DNA of 64,000 nucleotides from Bacteroidia bacterium (GTDB lineage: Bacteria; Bacteroidota; Bacteroidia; Flavobacteriales; Flavobacteriaceae), in NCBI GenBank assembly GCA_030427585.1, contig JAUIBW010000011.1, positions 83,724-147,723 on the forward strand, written 5' to 3'. The notes below the pieces were generated by a model. The model worked only from the letters and a program-made list of their open reading frames with translations, did no database searches and was not told the DNA's origin. Every line of letters starts with the position of its first letter. Positions within the stretch are counted from its first letter, which is position 1. The position numbers and the translations under genes were made by a program. This document shows positions 1 to 8,739 of this stretch, piece after piece.

Positions 1-1453
1 TATCATCAAATACAAGTCTGATCCCTTCTTTTGATACATATCCTTTTTCGAAGTTATCATCTGCTGCTTCAAAAGGAGCGGCTTTTGAACTACTATGAAG
101 CATTCCTAGAACAATAGGGTCACAGGAGTCATTATTTAGAAATCCGACGACTACTTCGTCTCCAATTTCGGGTAAGAAAAAAGTACCTCGATTTTCTCCA
201 GCATCTAGTGTAGCTATTCTCGCCCAGATACCGTCTGCATCATTACTTATAATGGGGAGTTTTACTAAAATACGATGTTCCCCATCGGGATCATCTTGTA
301 ATTGTGTTACTACTCCTACTCGTAACCCTTTGATATTTTGATATGTATCATAGTTTAATGCTACAGGTGTTTCTACATTCCCAAACATCCATTTTTCAGG
401 GAGGCCAAACTGTACATCGGTGTGCCAGGTTCCTGCTTGTATTTCATGACGAACACCCGACACAAACACAGGACCATTAAATCGATCTCCCAATCCTTTT
501 AATGTAATGAGCGTATTTGGTTTTACACCAGGCGATCCCTGAAACTTAACACGTCCTTTTATTTTAGATAATCGAATGTTTAATAATTGAGCATCTGCCC
601 ATGTTTGTAATTCATCTTCAGCTAGATATCCACTATGTCTCAATACAAGTTCCTGATCATCTCCTGTAGAAGCCAAATCTGTCGATGTTAGACTACCGCC
701 TTCTTCAATTTCAGGTTCTACTGCATCAACCTCAACAAGTTCTTGATTTGTATGATCCCAACTACTGGCTTTTACTTTTGCAAACTGTTGACGGGCATCT
801 ATCTCTGCATCAAACTCGAGTATCGTGGCTCCGTATGTAGCTGTTAATACAGGATCCTGATCAAAATTTGGTTTTTGGATGAATAAGGTACCATCATCAA
901 CAAGACAAAGCAACCCATTTATTTCTGATCTTGATAAAATAAATTTCCAGTCGGTCATTTCATACTGTACCAATTCTTGATGTGTAATTTCTGAAGATGT
1001 GATATCGATGCTGAAATCATATTCTCCTAAAATTTCTTCTATAGCCTCAGAATCTTTAACCGCATTAAAATATCTATTTCTAGGAGCTAGCGTGGTTTTA
1101 AACACTGTATCTCTACAATCTAATTTGAGCGTAGATGATCCATTTTGTCTAATTTTTATACCTTGTTTTACAATAATACCTTTAAAAATCACATCTTCAT
1201 TGGCTTGATAACCAACTAATACTTCAATTTCATTTCCAGGAACAAAAAGTTCGTCATTACTTACAGGGAAATCTTCTTGAGCGGGATCACCATCTTTTAT
1301 GACCATTTTTGCAAACGATATACGATTCACTTCTTTAACCACCACCACTGTTAAAACCTGATAGGTTCTCGGAATATCGTTACCATTTATTCGAATAATC
1401 GAAGTAACTACACTAGGTGTTCCGTTTGTAGGTATGAGACGATCGTTATTCAT
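1..1453 (-). CDS. eCIS spike / VgrG-like baseplate protein (Pvc8/Afp8 type), C-terminal part missing
   Basis: This is an open frame of 484 codons that starts at ATG 1453-1451 (MNNDRLIPTNG) and runs off the left edge, so the C-terminus is absent. The N-terminal two thirds read like the gp27-type hub domain of phage and T6SS spikes (for example the segments FVSGVRHEIQAG and GTWHTDVQFGLPEKW). They are followed by a gp5-type OB domain (QNIKGLRVGVVTQLQDDPDG, WARIATLDAG, FLPEIGDEVVVGF, DPVILGMLHSS), a conserved spike signature. In eCIS particles this trimer sits at the centre of the baseplate, caps the inner tube and carries the tip. The start lies 3 nt after the stop of the LysM gene, so the two are cotranscribed. 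The family call is confident; the exact eCIS subtype is not resolved. Confidence 0.9.
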   Translation of the reverse strand, partial: MNNDRLIPTNGTPSVVTSIIRINGNDIPRTYQVLTVVVVKEVNRISFAKMVIKDGDPAQEDFPVSNDELFVPGNEIEVLVGYQANEDVIFKGIIVKQGIKIRQNGSSTLKLDCRDTVFKTTLAPRNRYFNAVKDSEAIEEILGEYDFSIDITSSEITHQELVQYEMTDWKFILSRSEINGLLCLVDDGTLFIQKPNFDQDPVLTATYGATILEFDAEIDARQQFAKVKASSWDHTNQELVEVDAVEPEIEEGGSLTSTDLASTGDDQELVLRHSGYLAEDELQTWADAQLLNIRLSKIKGRVKFQGSPGVKPNTLITLKGLGDRFNGPVFVSGVRHEIQAGTWHTDVQFGLPEKWMFGNVETPVALNYDTYQNIKGLRVGVVTQLQDDPDGEHRILVKLPIISNDADGIWARIATLDAGENRGTFFLPEIGDEVVVGFLNNDSCDPIVLGMLHSSSKAAPFEAADDNFEKGYVSKEGIRLVFDD

Positions 1454-1456
1454 TAA

Positions 1457-2149
1457 TTAAATCTTTACTAATGGTGGAAAAATAATTTTTTGACCTACTT
1501 TAAGGTTGCGAAAAGAGATAAGTTTATTTACTCGTGCAACTTCAATATAGTACTTAGGATCTCCATAAATATCTTTACAAAACAAGGGTAGTGTATCTCC
1601 TTCTTTTACACTTCGAATATGAGTAAGATCAGGGGATTGATCATTCTCCTGAGCTATTCGCTCATTGGGCTCTACCAATTCTTTAAACTTGGCATCGATT
1701 TCGGCTCTTACTGGTTTACCATCTGGACGAAATAATTTATAATTGATTTTCATCCCGGTAAGAACGCATCTGGATAACAAGTCACCCCAAATGATCTCTA
1801 GAAATGGTGGCGCATGTTTCTCTCCTACATAATCAAATACTACTTTTTTAAATTGTGCAATTTGAGAGGCTATTCCTTTTTCTCTTTCTTCATCTGTTGT
1901 ACCTGGCAAAGCCCCTGTACTATCAAAAATGAATTTAAATCCAAGGCTTAGAGGTTCGGTTTTATCGAATTTTGGTAAATCACCACTAGTACCTGATGCT
2001 TGATCATCACTATACTTAATCTTATAGTCAAGAGCATACGTTTCTGGATTTATTCTTACTATAAACTCACCTTCTGAGATTTTCTCAGATTCCTCAAATG
2101 TTGCTTCTTTATAAGCAGTAATCTTTAATTTCTGAAGATTTCCATCCAT
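1457..2149 (-). CDS. LysM-domain eCIS baseplate protein (Pvc7/Afp7-like)
   Basis: This 230-aa protein has a C-terminal LysM-like module (about residues 175-228, from THIRSVKEGDTLPLFCKDIY to VGQKIIFPP). The preceding part is related to the tube-interacting region of contractile-tail LysM proteins. In R-type tails and eCIS, small LysM proteins sit between tube and spike and join tube initiator to hub, rather than binding cell wall. It lies between the DUF5908 gene and the spike gene, the standard place for this component. Its ATG overlaps the upstream stop by one base (TAATG), which implies translational coupling. No signal peptide is visible, as expected for a cytoplasmically assembled particle. 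Confidence 0.85.
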   Translation of the reverse strand: MDGNLQKLKITAYKEATFEESEKISEGEFIVRINPETYALDYKIKYSDDQASGTSGDLPKFDKTEPLSLGFKFIFDSTGALPGTTDEEREKGIASQIAQFKKVVFDYVGEKHAPPFLEIIWGDLLSRCVLTGMKINYKLFRPDGKPVRAEIDAKFKELVEPNERIAQENDQSPDLTHIRSVKEGDTLPLFCKDIYGDPKYYIEVARVNKLISFRNLKVGQKIIFPPLVKI

Positions 2150-2337
2150 TAGGGTTCCATTTTTTCTTTTAACATTTCAACTACCTGTTCTACACATTCT
2201 GCAATGATGTCATCTTTATTCATGGCCGAATCACCACTACTCTCACTAGTGGTATTTGCATTTTGTTCAGGACTACCTTGTTCCTCATCGGAATGCACAG
2301 TTACCTTTACATACAATTCTTTTATCTGAAGTGGCAT
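2149..2337 (-). CDS. DUF5908-type small eCIS protein
   Basis: A 62-aa protein begins MPLQIKELYVKVTV, has a low-complexity Ser/Asn/Glu middle, and ends in an amphipathic helix (IIAECVEQVVEMLKEKMEP). This layout (short beta-like N-terminus, polar linker, C-terminal helix) matches the small DUF5908 proteins encoded beside Bacteroidota contractile injection systems. Their function is unknown; a chaperone or tube-adaptor role is inference from position. The gene overlaps both neighbours by one base (TAATG junctions at 2337 and 2149), so it is embedded between the second tube gene and the LysM gene and is almost certainly translated with them. Confidence 0.75.
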   Translation of the reverse strand: MPLQIKELYVKVTVHSDEEQGSPEQNANTTSESSGDSAMNKDDIIAECVEQVVEMLKEKMEP

Positions 2338-2780
2338 TACTGTTCTATTGTGAAATATTGATATTCTAATTCAAGTGTTTCGATGACTAACCCTCCTTTT
2401 TCGGCATTAAAATCTGATACTGACCATTTTTTTGGCCATGCTTGTACAATATTCCAGGTCATTAAGGGTTCATGTTCTTCATTCAGCAGGTATACCAACA
2501 CATCTTTGGGATAAATCAACAATGTCTGAAACGCATCTGTACACCATTCGATCAACTTAGAATTTTTGGTCAAACCTCTCTTCAAAGTCAGATTGGTGTA
2601 TTTGGTACGTATAGGGAGTACATGCTCAAAACGATGCTCTCCTCCTTCTTTCACCGATTGTGTTTGCATATCTACAGTAAGACCATTAACCGTTTGAAAT
2701 CTAACATCGATATCTTCTTTATCCAGATCCTGAAATTCTACTTTAAAATGAAATCCGACAGGCGGATAAAAAACTTCCAT
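2337..2780 (-). CDS. eCIS inner-tube protein 2 (gp19/Afp5-like)
   Basis: This 147-aa protein of the T4 gp19-like tail-tube family opens with VGFHFKVEFQDLDKEDIDVR and contains TKYTNLTLKRGL, LNEEHEPLMTWNIVQAWPKK and the terminal VIETLELEYQYF. These signature segments are shared with the tube protein encoded just upstream. In eCIS one tube paralogue usually forms the long inner tube and another acts as the tube initiator on the baseplate. This copy is closest to the LysM and spike genes, so the initiator role (Afp5/Pvc5) is the likelier one by position. It starts 1 nt after the upstream stop. Confidence 0.9.
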   Translation of the reverse strand: MEVFYPPVGFHFKVEFQDLDKEDIDVRFQTVNGLTVDMQTQSVKEGGEHRFEHVLPIRTKYTNLTLKRGLTKNSKLIEWCTDAFQTLLIYPKDVLVYLLNEEHEPLMTWNIVQAWPKKWSVSDFNAEKGGLVIETLELEYQYFTIEQ

Positions 2781-2781
2781 A

Positions 2782-3231
2782 TTACAAGAATTCAGTGGTT
2801 AAACCTTCATGAGCCAATTCCATGGTTTCAATAGCCACTTCATTACCATCTCCTTTAAGGTCTGTAGATTGTATTTTTACGGGCCATGCATTGTTTAATT
2901 GCCAGGTCACTACTGGTTGATGTTCTTCATTAAGTAGTTTGATTGTTACTGTTCGTCTCTCTACTTTATTCATTACAATGGTTTTATACCAATCCCCAAA
3001 AGACCCCAGTCCTTTAAACATTCCTCTTTTTAAGGTAACATTACTATATTTTACCATTCCTGGCATTTTTACTTTGCTATACTCTGGATTAAAGCCATCT
3101 CGATATTCGATCATTTCTATTTCCTTATCTAGCCCCGAGACTTCAGTAAATCTTAAATCCGGTTCGTCTGTATTTCCTCCTTCACCCCATTCTACCTGGA
3201 AATGAAACTTGGTTAATGGATAATCTGCCAT
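2782..3231 (-). CDS. eCIS inner-tube protein 1 (gp19/Afp1-like)
   Basis: This 149-aa gp19-family tube protein has the segments KFHFQVEWGE, RFTEVSGLDKEIEMIEYRDG, VKYSNVTLKRGMFKG, LLNEEHQPVVTWQLNNAWPV and IETMELAHEGL. It is the paralogue of the next gene and lies directly after the sheath gene, where the major tube subunit is normally encoded. Hexameric rings of this protein would form the rigid tube that the sheath drives outwards. The family assignment is firm; which of the two is the major subunit is inferred from gene order. There are 46 nt between the sheath stop and this start, enough for its own ribosome-binding site. Confidence 0.9.
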   Translation of the reverse strand: MADYPLTKFHFQVEWGEGGNTDEPDLRFTEVSGLDKEIEMIEYRDGFNPEYSKVKMPGMVKYSNVTLKRGMFKGLGSFGDWYKTIVMNKVERRTVTIKLLNEEHQPVVTWQLNNAWPVKIQSTDLKGDGNEVAIETMELAHEGLTTEFL

Positions 3232-3277
3232 GATATATTTATTTTAGTTTTTTAAAAAATTGAAAAGATTAACTGAA

Positions 3278-5230
3278 TTATGCTTCTTGCATTTTATGAG
3301 AGAATTTCAGGATGATAAACTCTGCCGGACGTACTACTGCCATTCCTATTTCTACAATCATTCTACCTTCTAGAATGTCTAATGCTGTCATGGTTTCTCC
3401 CAAGCCAATTTTCACATAAAAGGCTTGATCAGGATTTGCTCCTGCCAATGCCCCTGCACGCCATTGAAGCGTTAAGAAGTTTGAAATCATTGACTTGATC
3501 TTGGTCCATGTATTTGCATCATTTGGCTCAAAAACAAAAGGTTCTGTTGCTTTTTTGATTGATTCTTCAGCAAAAATGAAGAACCTACGTACTGGCACAT
3601 ATCGCCACTCGTTATCATTACCAGCCAAGGTTCGAGATCCCCATACCAAAATTCCTTTTCCGGTAAACGTTCGAATTGCATTAATAGACTTTCCTGAAAC
3701 AGTATTCACATTAAGTTCATCTTGTTCTGGTTGATCGATAGCATAGCTAAGTCCAATGGCACCATTGACACTTACATTTGCAGGAGCTTTAAAAACCCCG
3801 CGATCATTATCAGTTTTTGCATAAATTCCTACCATCGCTCCGCTTGGAGGCAATACAGTTGTAGAATTACGTAACTCTGTAATAAGAGATCGATATACCA
3901 CATGTGTATTAAAAAGAGCATTTTCACCTTCGCTTTCATAATTTCTGGAAGCAGCCGTTAATGAAGCAAAAGCAGTGTAAACTTGTTCAAATAGGTTGAT
4001 CAATTCTGGTAATGCATTAAGTCTTCTTTCGGTATCGTTAGCACCGGTAAATGGTGCTGTATTGGGTGCTGGTCCTGGAGGGTTTGCCGGGTCAAAAGCA
4101 TCTCCCCATTCTGCTGCGTTAAAGGTAAAAGTGGCAAAACGGTTATAAGCTCCGCTCAATGCTGTATCTGCTCCTTTGTCAAAAGCAACAAGATTCGTAA
4201 CAGAAGTTCCCAAACTATCTCCAATCAAATTCGTAGCATCTGTAATAAGATCTGTATTATCTAATTCGGTATTTCCAGCTGCAGGAATCCACCCATCAAC
4301 AGTTAAAATGATGCTGTAGACATGGTCTAAAATGTTGCGATAATTACCCGGATTATTAGCACCCCGAAAAGTATCTACCAATGAAAGGAATTCTTCTCTA
4401 ACTCCATCTGCTCCTAATGAAGATACTTCTCCGACTATTCTGTCATTGTCATCTATAGCATTATTGAGATTTGTTAGAATCGTTTGTGCATCAGTACTGT
4501 CTGTTAGTGTAGCCAAATCTACAAGTATACCCCCGCGAAATACGCGATCTCTAATATCTCTATAACTAAGGGTGATTCCCAAGTTACTTATAAGGTGGGG
4601 AGTATAGGCGGCGGCATATTTAAGATCATTAATACCTATATTATCTCTAAATTCCTGAACACCTGTTGCCCAATCAAAAGCAATATCATCATCCCTGTTT
4701 TCTATCAAATCAAGAACTGTAAATCGATCTTGCATTTTGGCACAATGTGTTATTGCATCCCTTTGAACATTATATAGGTTAGTTCCAAGTCCTATAGCGT
4801 CTGGAAATAAAATTAAAGTGGGTTCATCATATTTTTCGAGTATTGTTAATGCATCTGTATAATTACCTTGTTCATTGGGATCCTCGTATGATCCAATCGA
4901 AACGATATAACAGTTACCACCACCGTTAGCATAGAACATACGTATACTATCATATAAATAATTGACTCTGGACATATCACTGCCGGTTAGCACATTATTT
5001 TCATCAATGTTTATCGCAGTTACTTGCATAGAAGGACCAAATCCGAAAAGTTCTTCATATTCGAGTAAAGAACGAACCTTGGTGGGAATCCCATCTAAAT
5101 CTCCCGGTACTAATTTTTGTGCCTTTTGAGTATAACCGATAAATGCCGGAATTGCAGTAGCTACTTCGGCAACAGATGGTGGAAATTTTGAAATTTCTTC
5201 AACATATACACCTGGTGTTTTGTATTGCAT
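3278..5230 (-). CDS. eCIS contractile sheath protein (Pvc2/Afp2-like)
   Basis: A 650-aa protein carries both ends typical of contractile tail sheaths. The N-terminal arm is YKTPGVYVEEISKFPPSVAE, and the C-terminal domain includes TIKSMISNFLTLQWRAGALAG-like sequence, FYVKIGLGE, GRMIVEIGMAVVRPAEFIIL and KFSHKMQE. The C-terminal and N-terminal arms form the inter-subunit mesh of the sheath, and contraction drives the tube. At 650 residues it is longer than the roughly 350-480 residues of many eCIS sheaths. The extra length lies in a weakly conserved middle (about residues 190-450) rich in Asn, Asp and Thr, which probably makes a surface domain. Only one sheath gene is visible, unlike the two or three of PVC/Afp loci. 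The first 37 residues are copied in the regulator encoded upstream. Confidence 0.93.
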   Translation of the reverse strand: MQYKTPGVYVEEISKFPPSVAEVATAIPAFIGYTQKAQKLVPGDLDGIPTKVRSLLEYEELFGFGPSMQVTAINIDENNVLTGSDMSRVNYLYDSIRMFYANGGGNCYIVSIGSYEDPNEQGNYTDALTILEKYDEPTLILFPDAIGLGTNLYNVQRDAITHCAKMQDRFTVLDLIENRDDDIAFDWATGVQEFRDNIGINDLKYAAAYTPHLISNLGITLSYRDIRDRVFRGGILVDLATLTDSTDAQTILTNLNNAIDDNDRIVGEVSSLGADGVREEFLSLVDTFRGANNPGNYRNILDHVYSIILTVDGWIPAAGNTELDNTDLITDATNLIGDSLGTSVTNLVAFDKGADTALSGAYNRFATFTFNAAEWGDAFDPANPPGPAPNTAPFTGANDTERRLNALPELINLFEQVYTAFASLTAASRNYESEGENALFNTHVVYRSLITELRNSTTVLPPSGAMVGIYAKTDNDRGVFKAPANVSVNGAIGLSYAIDQPEQDELNVNTVSGKSINAIRTFTGKGILVWGSRTLAGNDNEWRYVPVRRFFIFAEESIKKATEPFVFEPNDANTWTKIKSMISNFLTLQWRAGALAGANPDQAFYVKIGLGETMTALDILEGRMIVEIGMAVVRPAEFIILKFSHKMQEA

Positions 5231-5262
5231 AATAATATTTTTTAATTAAACATGTTCCTTTC

Positions 5263-6582
5263 TTATTCAGGAGGACCAAAACCACCTCCCATATTGAGCT
5301 CTGAATATATTCTTCCATTTTCTAGATAAATCATCTGTATATTTGGATTGGGTAATAATTGTAAATCTCCATTTCCTAAAGTCACCCTTATTTCGCGTCC
5401 TATTTGAGTAAGTGCTAAAGGGCTTGATGAAATTAAAATTCTATTATTGGGGGCATTTACATCAGGATCTAAATTCTCTAATATCGTAGATGTTAAATCA
5501 GGAGTGGTGGGGTAATAATATCTCCACCAAGTAGTTCGATTTTTCCATCTTATTGTATACTCCGGAGTACGCAAACGATTTGAGTCATTTTGATCTAGCC
5601 ATCTATATTCGGCAAGGTTTTCATTGGGTTCATAGAAGCATTCGATAACGGCAAGTGGACGATTTTTATATATAATATCATCCATATAAAATAGTAATGA
5701 TAATGCAGGTATAGGAGTTCCCAAATTATCTTGTACCTCTATTTGATAATATGCCGAGGTTAAATCACTTAAATCCAGCTCACATTCTATTAATGATGTT
5801 CCCGGTTCAGAGGTTTGATGTTGTATTGTCTTTACAACAATACCGTTAATATCTCTTATTAAGAATATGAGTATTTCTGCTGCTGCGGCTTCAACATCAT
5901 GCTTGAAAACAGATGGTCTCGATACAATTCGATCTAAACTGGTGACGTACTGAAATAAAGGATTAGCACCAATAAATATCTGTCTCCAATTATTAGTATC
6001 AAAAACCCCAGGGCCATTATTTTCTATAGCCTCAAACATCTGAGGATTTAATGGATCTGAGGCATCTATAAAAATCTCACTAGCCTCATAGGCATAAGAA
6101 TTATCAAAACCTGTAATTGGAGTACTTAGATATAATGTATTATCTATGATATTATTAGCTCTGTTCGAGAAATAATAGATAAACTGATCTTTATTAGCTA
6201 ATTCTTCCTCTAACCTAATGTTTGTAAAATTGAAGAAATAAGGGTTTATTGCAGTTACTTGAAATTTGAGACTAAAAGCTTCATCCATCGCAATAAAGGG
6301 AGTAAATACTCCACCTCCCAAATCACTTACCTGGCACCCTATAAAAAAGCCCCGATGATTTCTTTTAAATAGTAAATGTTTGTCTTTAAGAATTTTTACA
6401 GTTTCGGGAGTTGGCTCTATATAAAGATCACGCTCGATATTGTACTTATTGACTTGTTCTGCAAGCACTTCACTCATTGGATTATCTGGAGTATCTTGAT
6501 AAAGCTCTACCTCTTCGGTGAGATAATAGTCAAGTAACAGCCGAACCGAAAAAAGTTGACGATATTGATGCAAGCTACTCAT
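5263..6582 (-). CDS. Conserved eCIS-operon protein of unknown function (439 aa)
   Basis: I do not recognise a named family. The protein is soluble and Asn/Tyr-rich, with no signal peptide or membrane segment. The N-terminal 100 residues include MSSLHQYRQLFSVRLLLDYY, EPTPETVKILKDKHLLFKR and GFFIGCQVSD. The rest looks beta-rich, and the C-terminus is Gly-rich (MGGGFGPPE). It overlaps the DUF4255 gene by 4 nt upstream (ATGA) and lies 32 nt before the sheath gene, so it is an integral operon member and probably a structural or tail-cap component. That role is inference from position only. Confidence 0.7.
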   Translation of the reverse strand: MSSLHQYRQLFSVRLLLDYYLTEEVELYQDTPDNPMSEVLAEQVNKYNIERDLYIEPTPETVKILKDKHLLFKRNHRGFFIGCQVSDLGGGVFTPFIAMDEAFSLKFQVTAINPYFFNFTNIRLEEELANKDQFIYYFSNRANNIIDNTLYLSTPITGFDNSYAYEASEIFIDASDPLNPQMFEAIENNGPGVFDTNNWRQIFIGANPLFQYVTSLDRIVSRPSVFKHDVEAAAAEILIFLIRDINGIVVKTIQHQTSEPGTSLIECELDLSDLTSAYYQIEVQDNLGTPIPALSLLFYMDDIIYKNRPLAVIECFYEPNENLAEYRWLDQNDSNRLRTPEYTIRWKNRTTWWRYYYPTTPDLTSTILENLDPDVNAPNNRILISSSPLALTQIGREIRVTLGNGDLQLLPNPNIQMIYLENGRIYSELNMGGGFGPPE

Positions 6583-7223
6583 AGAGATAGATTAATAGAT
6601 TGTTTTGTTTTTGTTTGAAAGTCCTGAATATTAGCTCCTCTTCTTGTTGTTCGTTCCCTTTGTAGAGGTAATACCCGAGCTTTATACATAACAAAAGGCA
6701 TTTGTTTTCCTCCTAGAGATCCCCAAAGATGATTTACCTGTTCGAATGTTAGAGGATAAAGTTCTACTGCAATACGTATATCTTGAAGTGAAGGGTTTTG
6801 TACAATTTCGGGGTCAGGAGCATTTTGTGGTGTAAAAACATTTTGACTCTGAAAAAACTCAATAACATTAGACAATAATGTTATTCCATTATTATATGGT
6901 GTTTGACTGCTACTACCTCCTCCTTGTGGACTGGTGAAATTTGATGTAAATAGTAAAAATAAATTAAGAAAAGTGGGAGGATTCTCTATTTCTGGTTGAA
7001 ATGAGTTACTTCGATAGGGTGAAGCATTTTTTAAGGTTACTTCTTCTATAAGATTAACCAAGCTCAAAACAATTTTGTCTTGCATATAAGATTCACTTCC
7101 TCCTAAAGCATTAGACAAACCAATATTGCCCAACACAACCGGAGGCTCCTCAATATCCTCATTTATCTGAAGAATATAAGTGGTTAATTGATTAACTAAT
7201 AATTGTAAGATGGTCCTGATCAT
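6579..7223 (-). CDS. DUF4255 / Pvc16-family eCIS tail-terminator protein
   Basis: A 214-aa protein begins MIRTILQLLVNQLTTYILQI and continues with PPVVLGNIGLSNALGG, MQDKIVLSLVNLIEEVTLKN, FLNLFLLFTSNF and LYPLTFEQVNHLWGSLGGKQ, followed by PFVMYKARVL. This is the Pvc16/Afp16 N-terminal-domain (DUF4255) signature. In PVC and Afp particles this protein caps the distal end of the tube and sheath and fixes particle length. It is the first structural gene of the operon and overlaps the 439-aa gene by 4 nt. The 280 nt upstream separate it from the regulator and hold the repeat pair described at 7460-7484. Confidence 0.85.
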   Translation of the reverse strand: MIRTILQLLVNQLTTYILQINEDIEEPPVVLGNIGLSNALGGSESYMQDKIVLSLVNLIEEVTLKNASPYRSNSFQPEIENPPTFLNLFLLFTSNFTSPQGGGSSSQTPYNNGITLLSNVIEFFQSQNVFTPQNAPDPEIVQNPSLQDIRIAVELYPLTFEQVNHLWGSLGGKQMPFVMYKARVLPLQRERTTRRGANIQDFQTKTKQSINLSL

Positions 7224-7459
7224 AACAGTATTTAATCATCAAATAATTGCTCTACCTTTCTTTTTAAAGGATAGCATTTATAATTTTAAAGTAAAATTTT
7301 AAAAAGGAGTGACGATGCACACTACACCGTTCAAGTTTAAACAACAATTATACTAACAACAAGGACAATCAAAACTGAGGAAGTCCTTCATAATTATCTT
7401 GGGGTTATATCATTATATTAAATGATTCTTATACTAAATTGTATCTTTTTATACCAAAA

Positions 7460-7484
7460 TACAACGGTCATTTGACCAACGGTA
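7460..7484 (-). promoter_or_regulatory. Candidate LytTR-type binding repeats upstream of the eCIS structural genes
   Basis: Read leftwards, the sequence has two direct copies of ACCGTTG spaced 15 bp apart: TACCGTTGGT at 7484-7475 and GACCGTTGTA at 7469-7460. The first differs from the AlgR-type LytTR site ACCGTTCGTC at one position. LytTR proteins bind imperfect direct repeats, so this is a plausible target for the LytTR regulator encoded immediately upstream. The spacing is shorter than the usual 21-22 bp, and the site is about 240 bp upstream of the first structural start. An overlapping inverted repeat, GGTCA-TT-TGACC, is centred at 7471. Binding is inference. Confidence 0.45.
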
Positions 7485-7503
7485 TCTAAAAAGGAAGGAA
7501 CGC

Positions 7504-8421
7504 CTATCCTTGAATAATAATAGGAAACTTGTTGTCTTTTTTAATATTTGATAAAAAACTTTCTTTTCTTCTTCGTGAAATGGGTATTTGGTGCCCGTTA
7601 TTCATAATTAAACTACCTTCTTTATAGTATTTTTTAATTTTTGAAAGATTGATCAGAAAAGATTTATGAGGAGAGAAAAAGCCGAAAGGAAGAAGTAGTT
7701 TCACAAATTCCCCAATGTTATAGGAACTAATAATATTAGAACAGGAAGCCGTAATGAGTTTGGTACATTTCTGCATACCTTCACAGCAAATAATCTGTTC
7801 AATAGGTAAAAACTCATAACCTTCCAAAGTAGGAATCCCGATCACATTTTTTTGAGGCCGAATACTAATTTCATTTTTTATATTTTCTTTTTGCAAGAAA
7901 ATTTTTTCTTGTACGTGTTTAATAACATTTAATAGTTGAGTTTCCTGAATGGGACTATGTAAATAACCGAAAACATTATATTGTAAAGTTGTAATATCCA
8001 AATATTTTTTTTCTGTAATAAAAATAACCTCAAAGCTAATATTACTAATTTCTTTTAATACCTGAAGATGTATTTTTTGCTCATCATCAATACCAAAAAA
8101 AACCAAATCCAAAGATTTGGTATCAATCCATGCCTTTGCCATATCTTTACAGTTAACTTTTCCTGTTATGGTAATATAAGGACAATGATCTTTAAGCATA
8201 TTCTCAAGTACATTACATGTATTTGTATCAGAACTAATAAGAAGTGAGGTGATTTTTTGTTGGTTTTTATTATTTATTCTGTCATCATCTTTTTCTTTAC
8301 ACCAAGCTTTTTCGCTATACCTCGTAAAAGTGGGAATCACCTTTTCTACCTGGGTCACCGATGGAGAAAATTTATTAATTTCTTCTTTGTAAACCTCTGG
8401 TGTTTTATAATGTGTTGACAT
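7504..8421 (-). CDS. Sheath-mimic / pseudo-receiver / LytTR transcription regulator of the eCIS operon
   Basis: The 305-aa protein has three parts. Residues 5-39 copy the sheath N-terminus (21 of 35 positions identical to sheath residues 3-37, including YKTP, EEI, KF and the final KA). Residues about 55-175 have the pattern of a response-regulator receiver, but Gly110 stands where the phospho-acceptor Asp should be (LDLVFFGID) and His155 replaces the conserved Lys (YLHSP). Residues about 194-292 form a LytTR DNA-binding domain (FLPIEQIICCEG, FSPHKSFLINLSKIKKYY, IPISRRRK). A phosphorylation switch is therefore unlikely, and the sheath-like arm may be the input. The gene stands 280 nt upstream of the structural genes on the same strand and may regulate them. 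The domain calls are firm; the mechanism is a hypothesis. Confidence 0.88.
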   Translation of the reverse strand: MSTHYKTPEVYKEEINKFSPSVTQVEKVIPTFTRYSEKAWCKEKDDDRINNKNQQKITSLLISSDTNTCNVLENMLKDHCPYITITGKVNCKDMAKAWIDTKSLDLVFFGIDDEQKIHLQVLKEISNISFEVIFITEKKYLDITTLQYNVFGYLHSPIQETQLLNVIKHVQEKIFLQKENIKNEISIRPQKNVIGIPTLEGYEFLPIEQIICCEGMQKCTKLITASCSNIISSYNIGEFVKLLLPFGFFSPHKSFLINLSKIKKYYKEGSLIMNNGHQIPISRRRKESFLSNIKKDNKFPIIIQG

Positions 8422-8739
8422 AATTTTATCTTTTATATAAATAGTAGTACCATGTTTGAGAAATAATTATTTAACAAATTATCACGAAAACCAAAAAAAG
8501 TCTTTCTTAACACTAAATTTTAAAGCTTACTTATCCTTTCTCATGAGATCTATACAGAGTATATAGTTTTTTAGAGTCTCAATTCTACAATTGCAAAATC
8601 CAATTTGATATTTTTTAAAAACAAAGACTCTGAAAGCATTAATTATATCTCACTCAAGCAAATGTCTACAGCTATATTTTGATTAGCTATTCACCTGTTT
8701 ATTAACTACATAAAGTTGAAAAAATATTTATACCGACAC

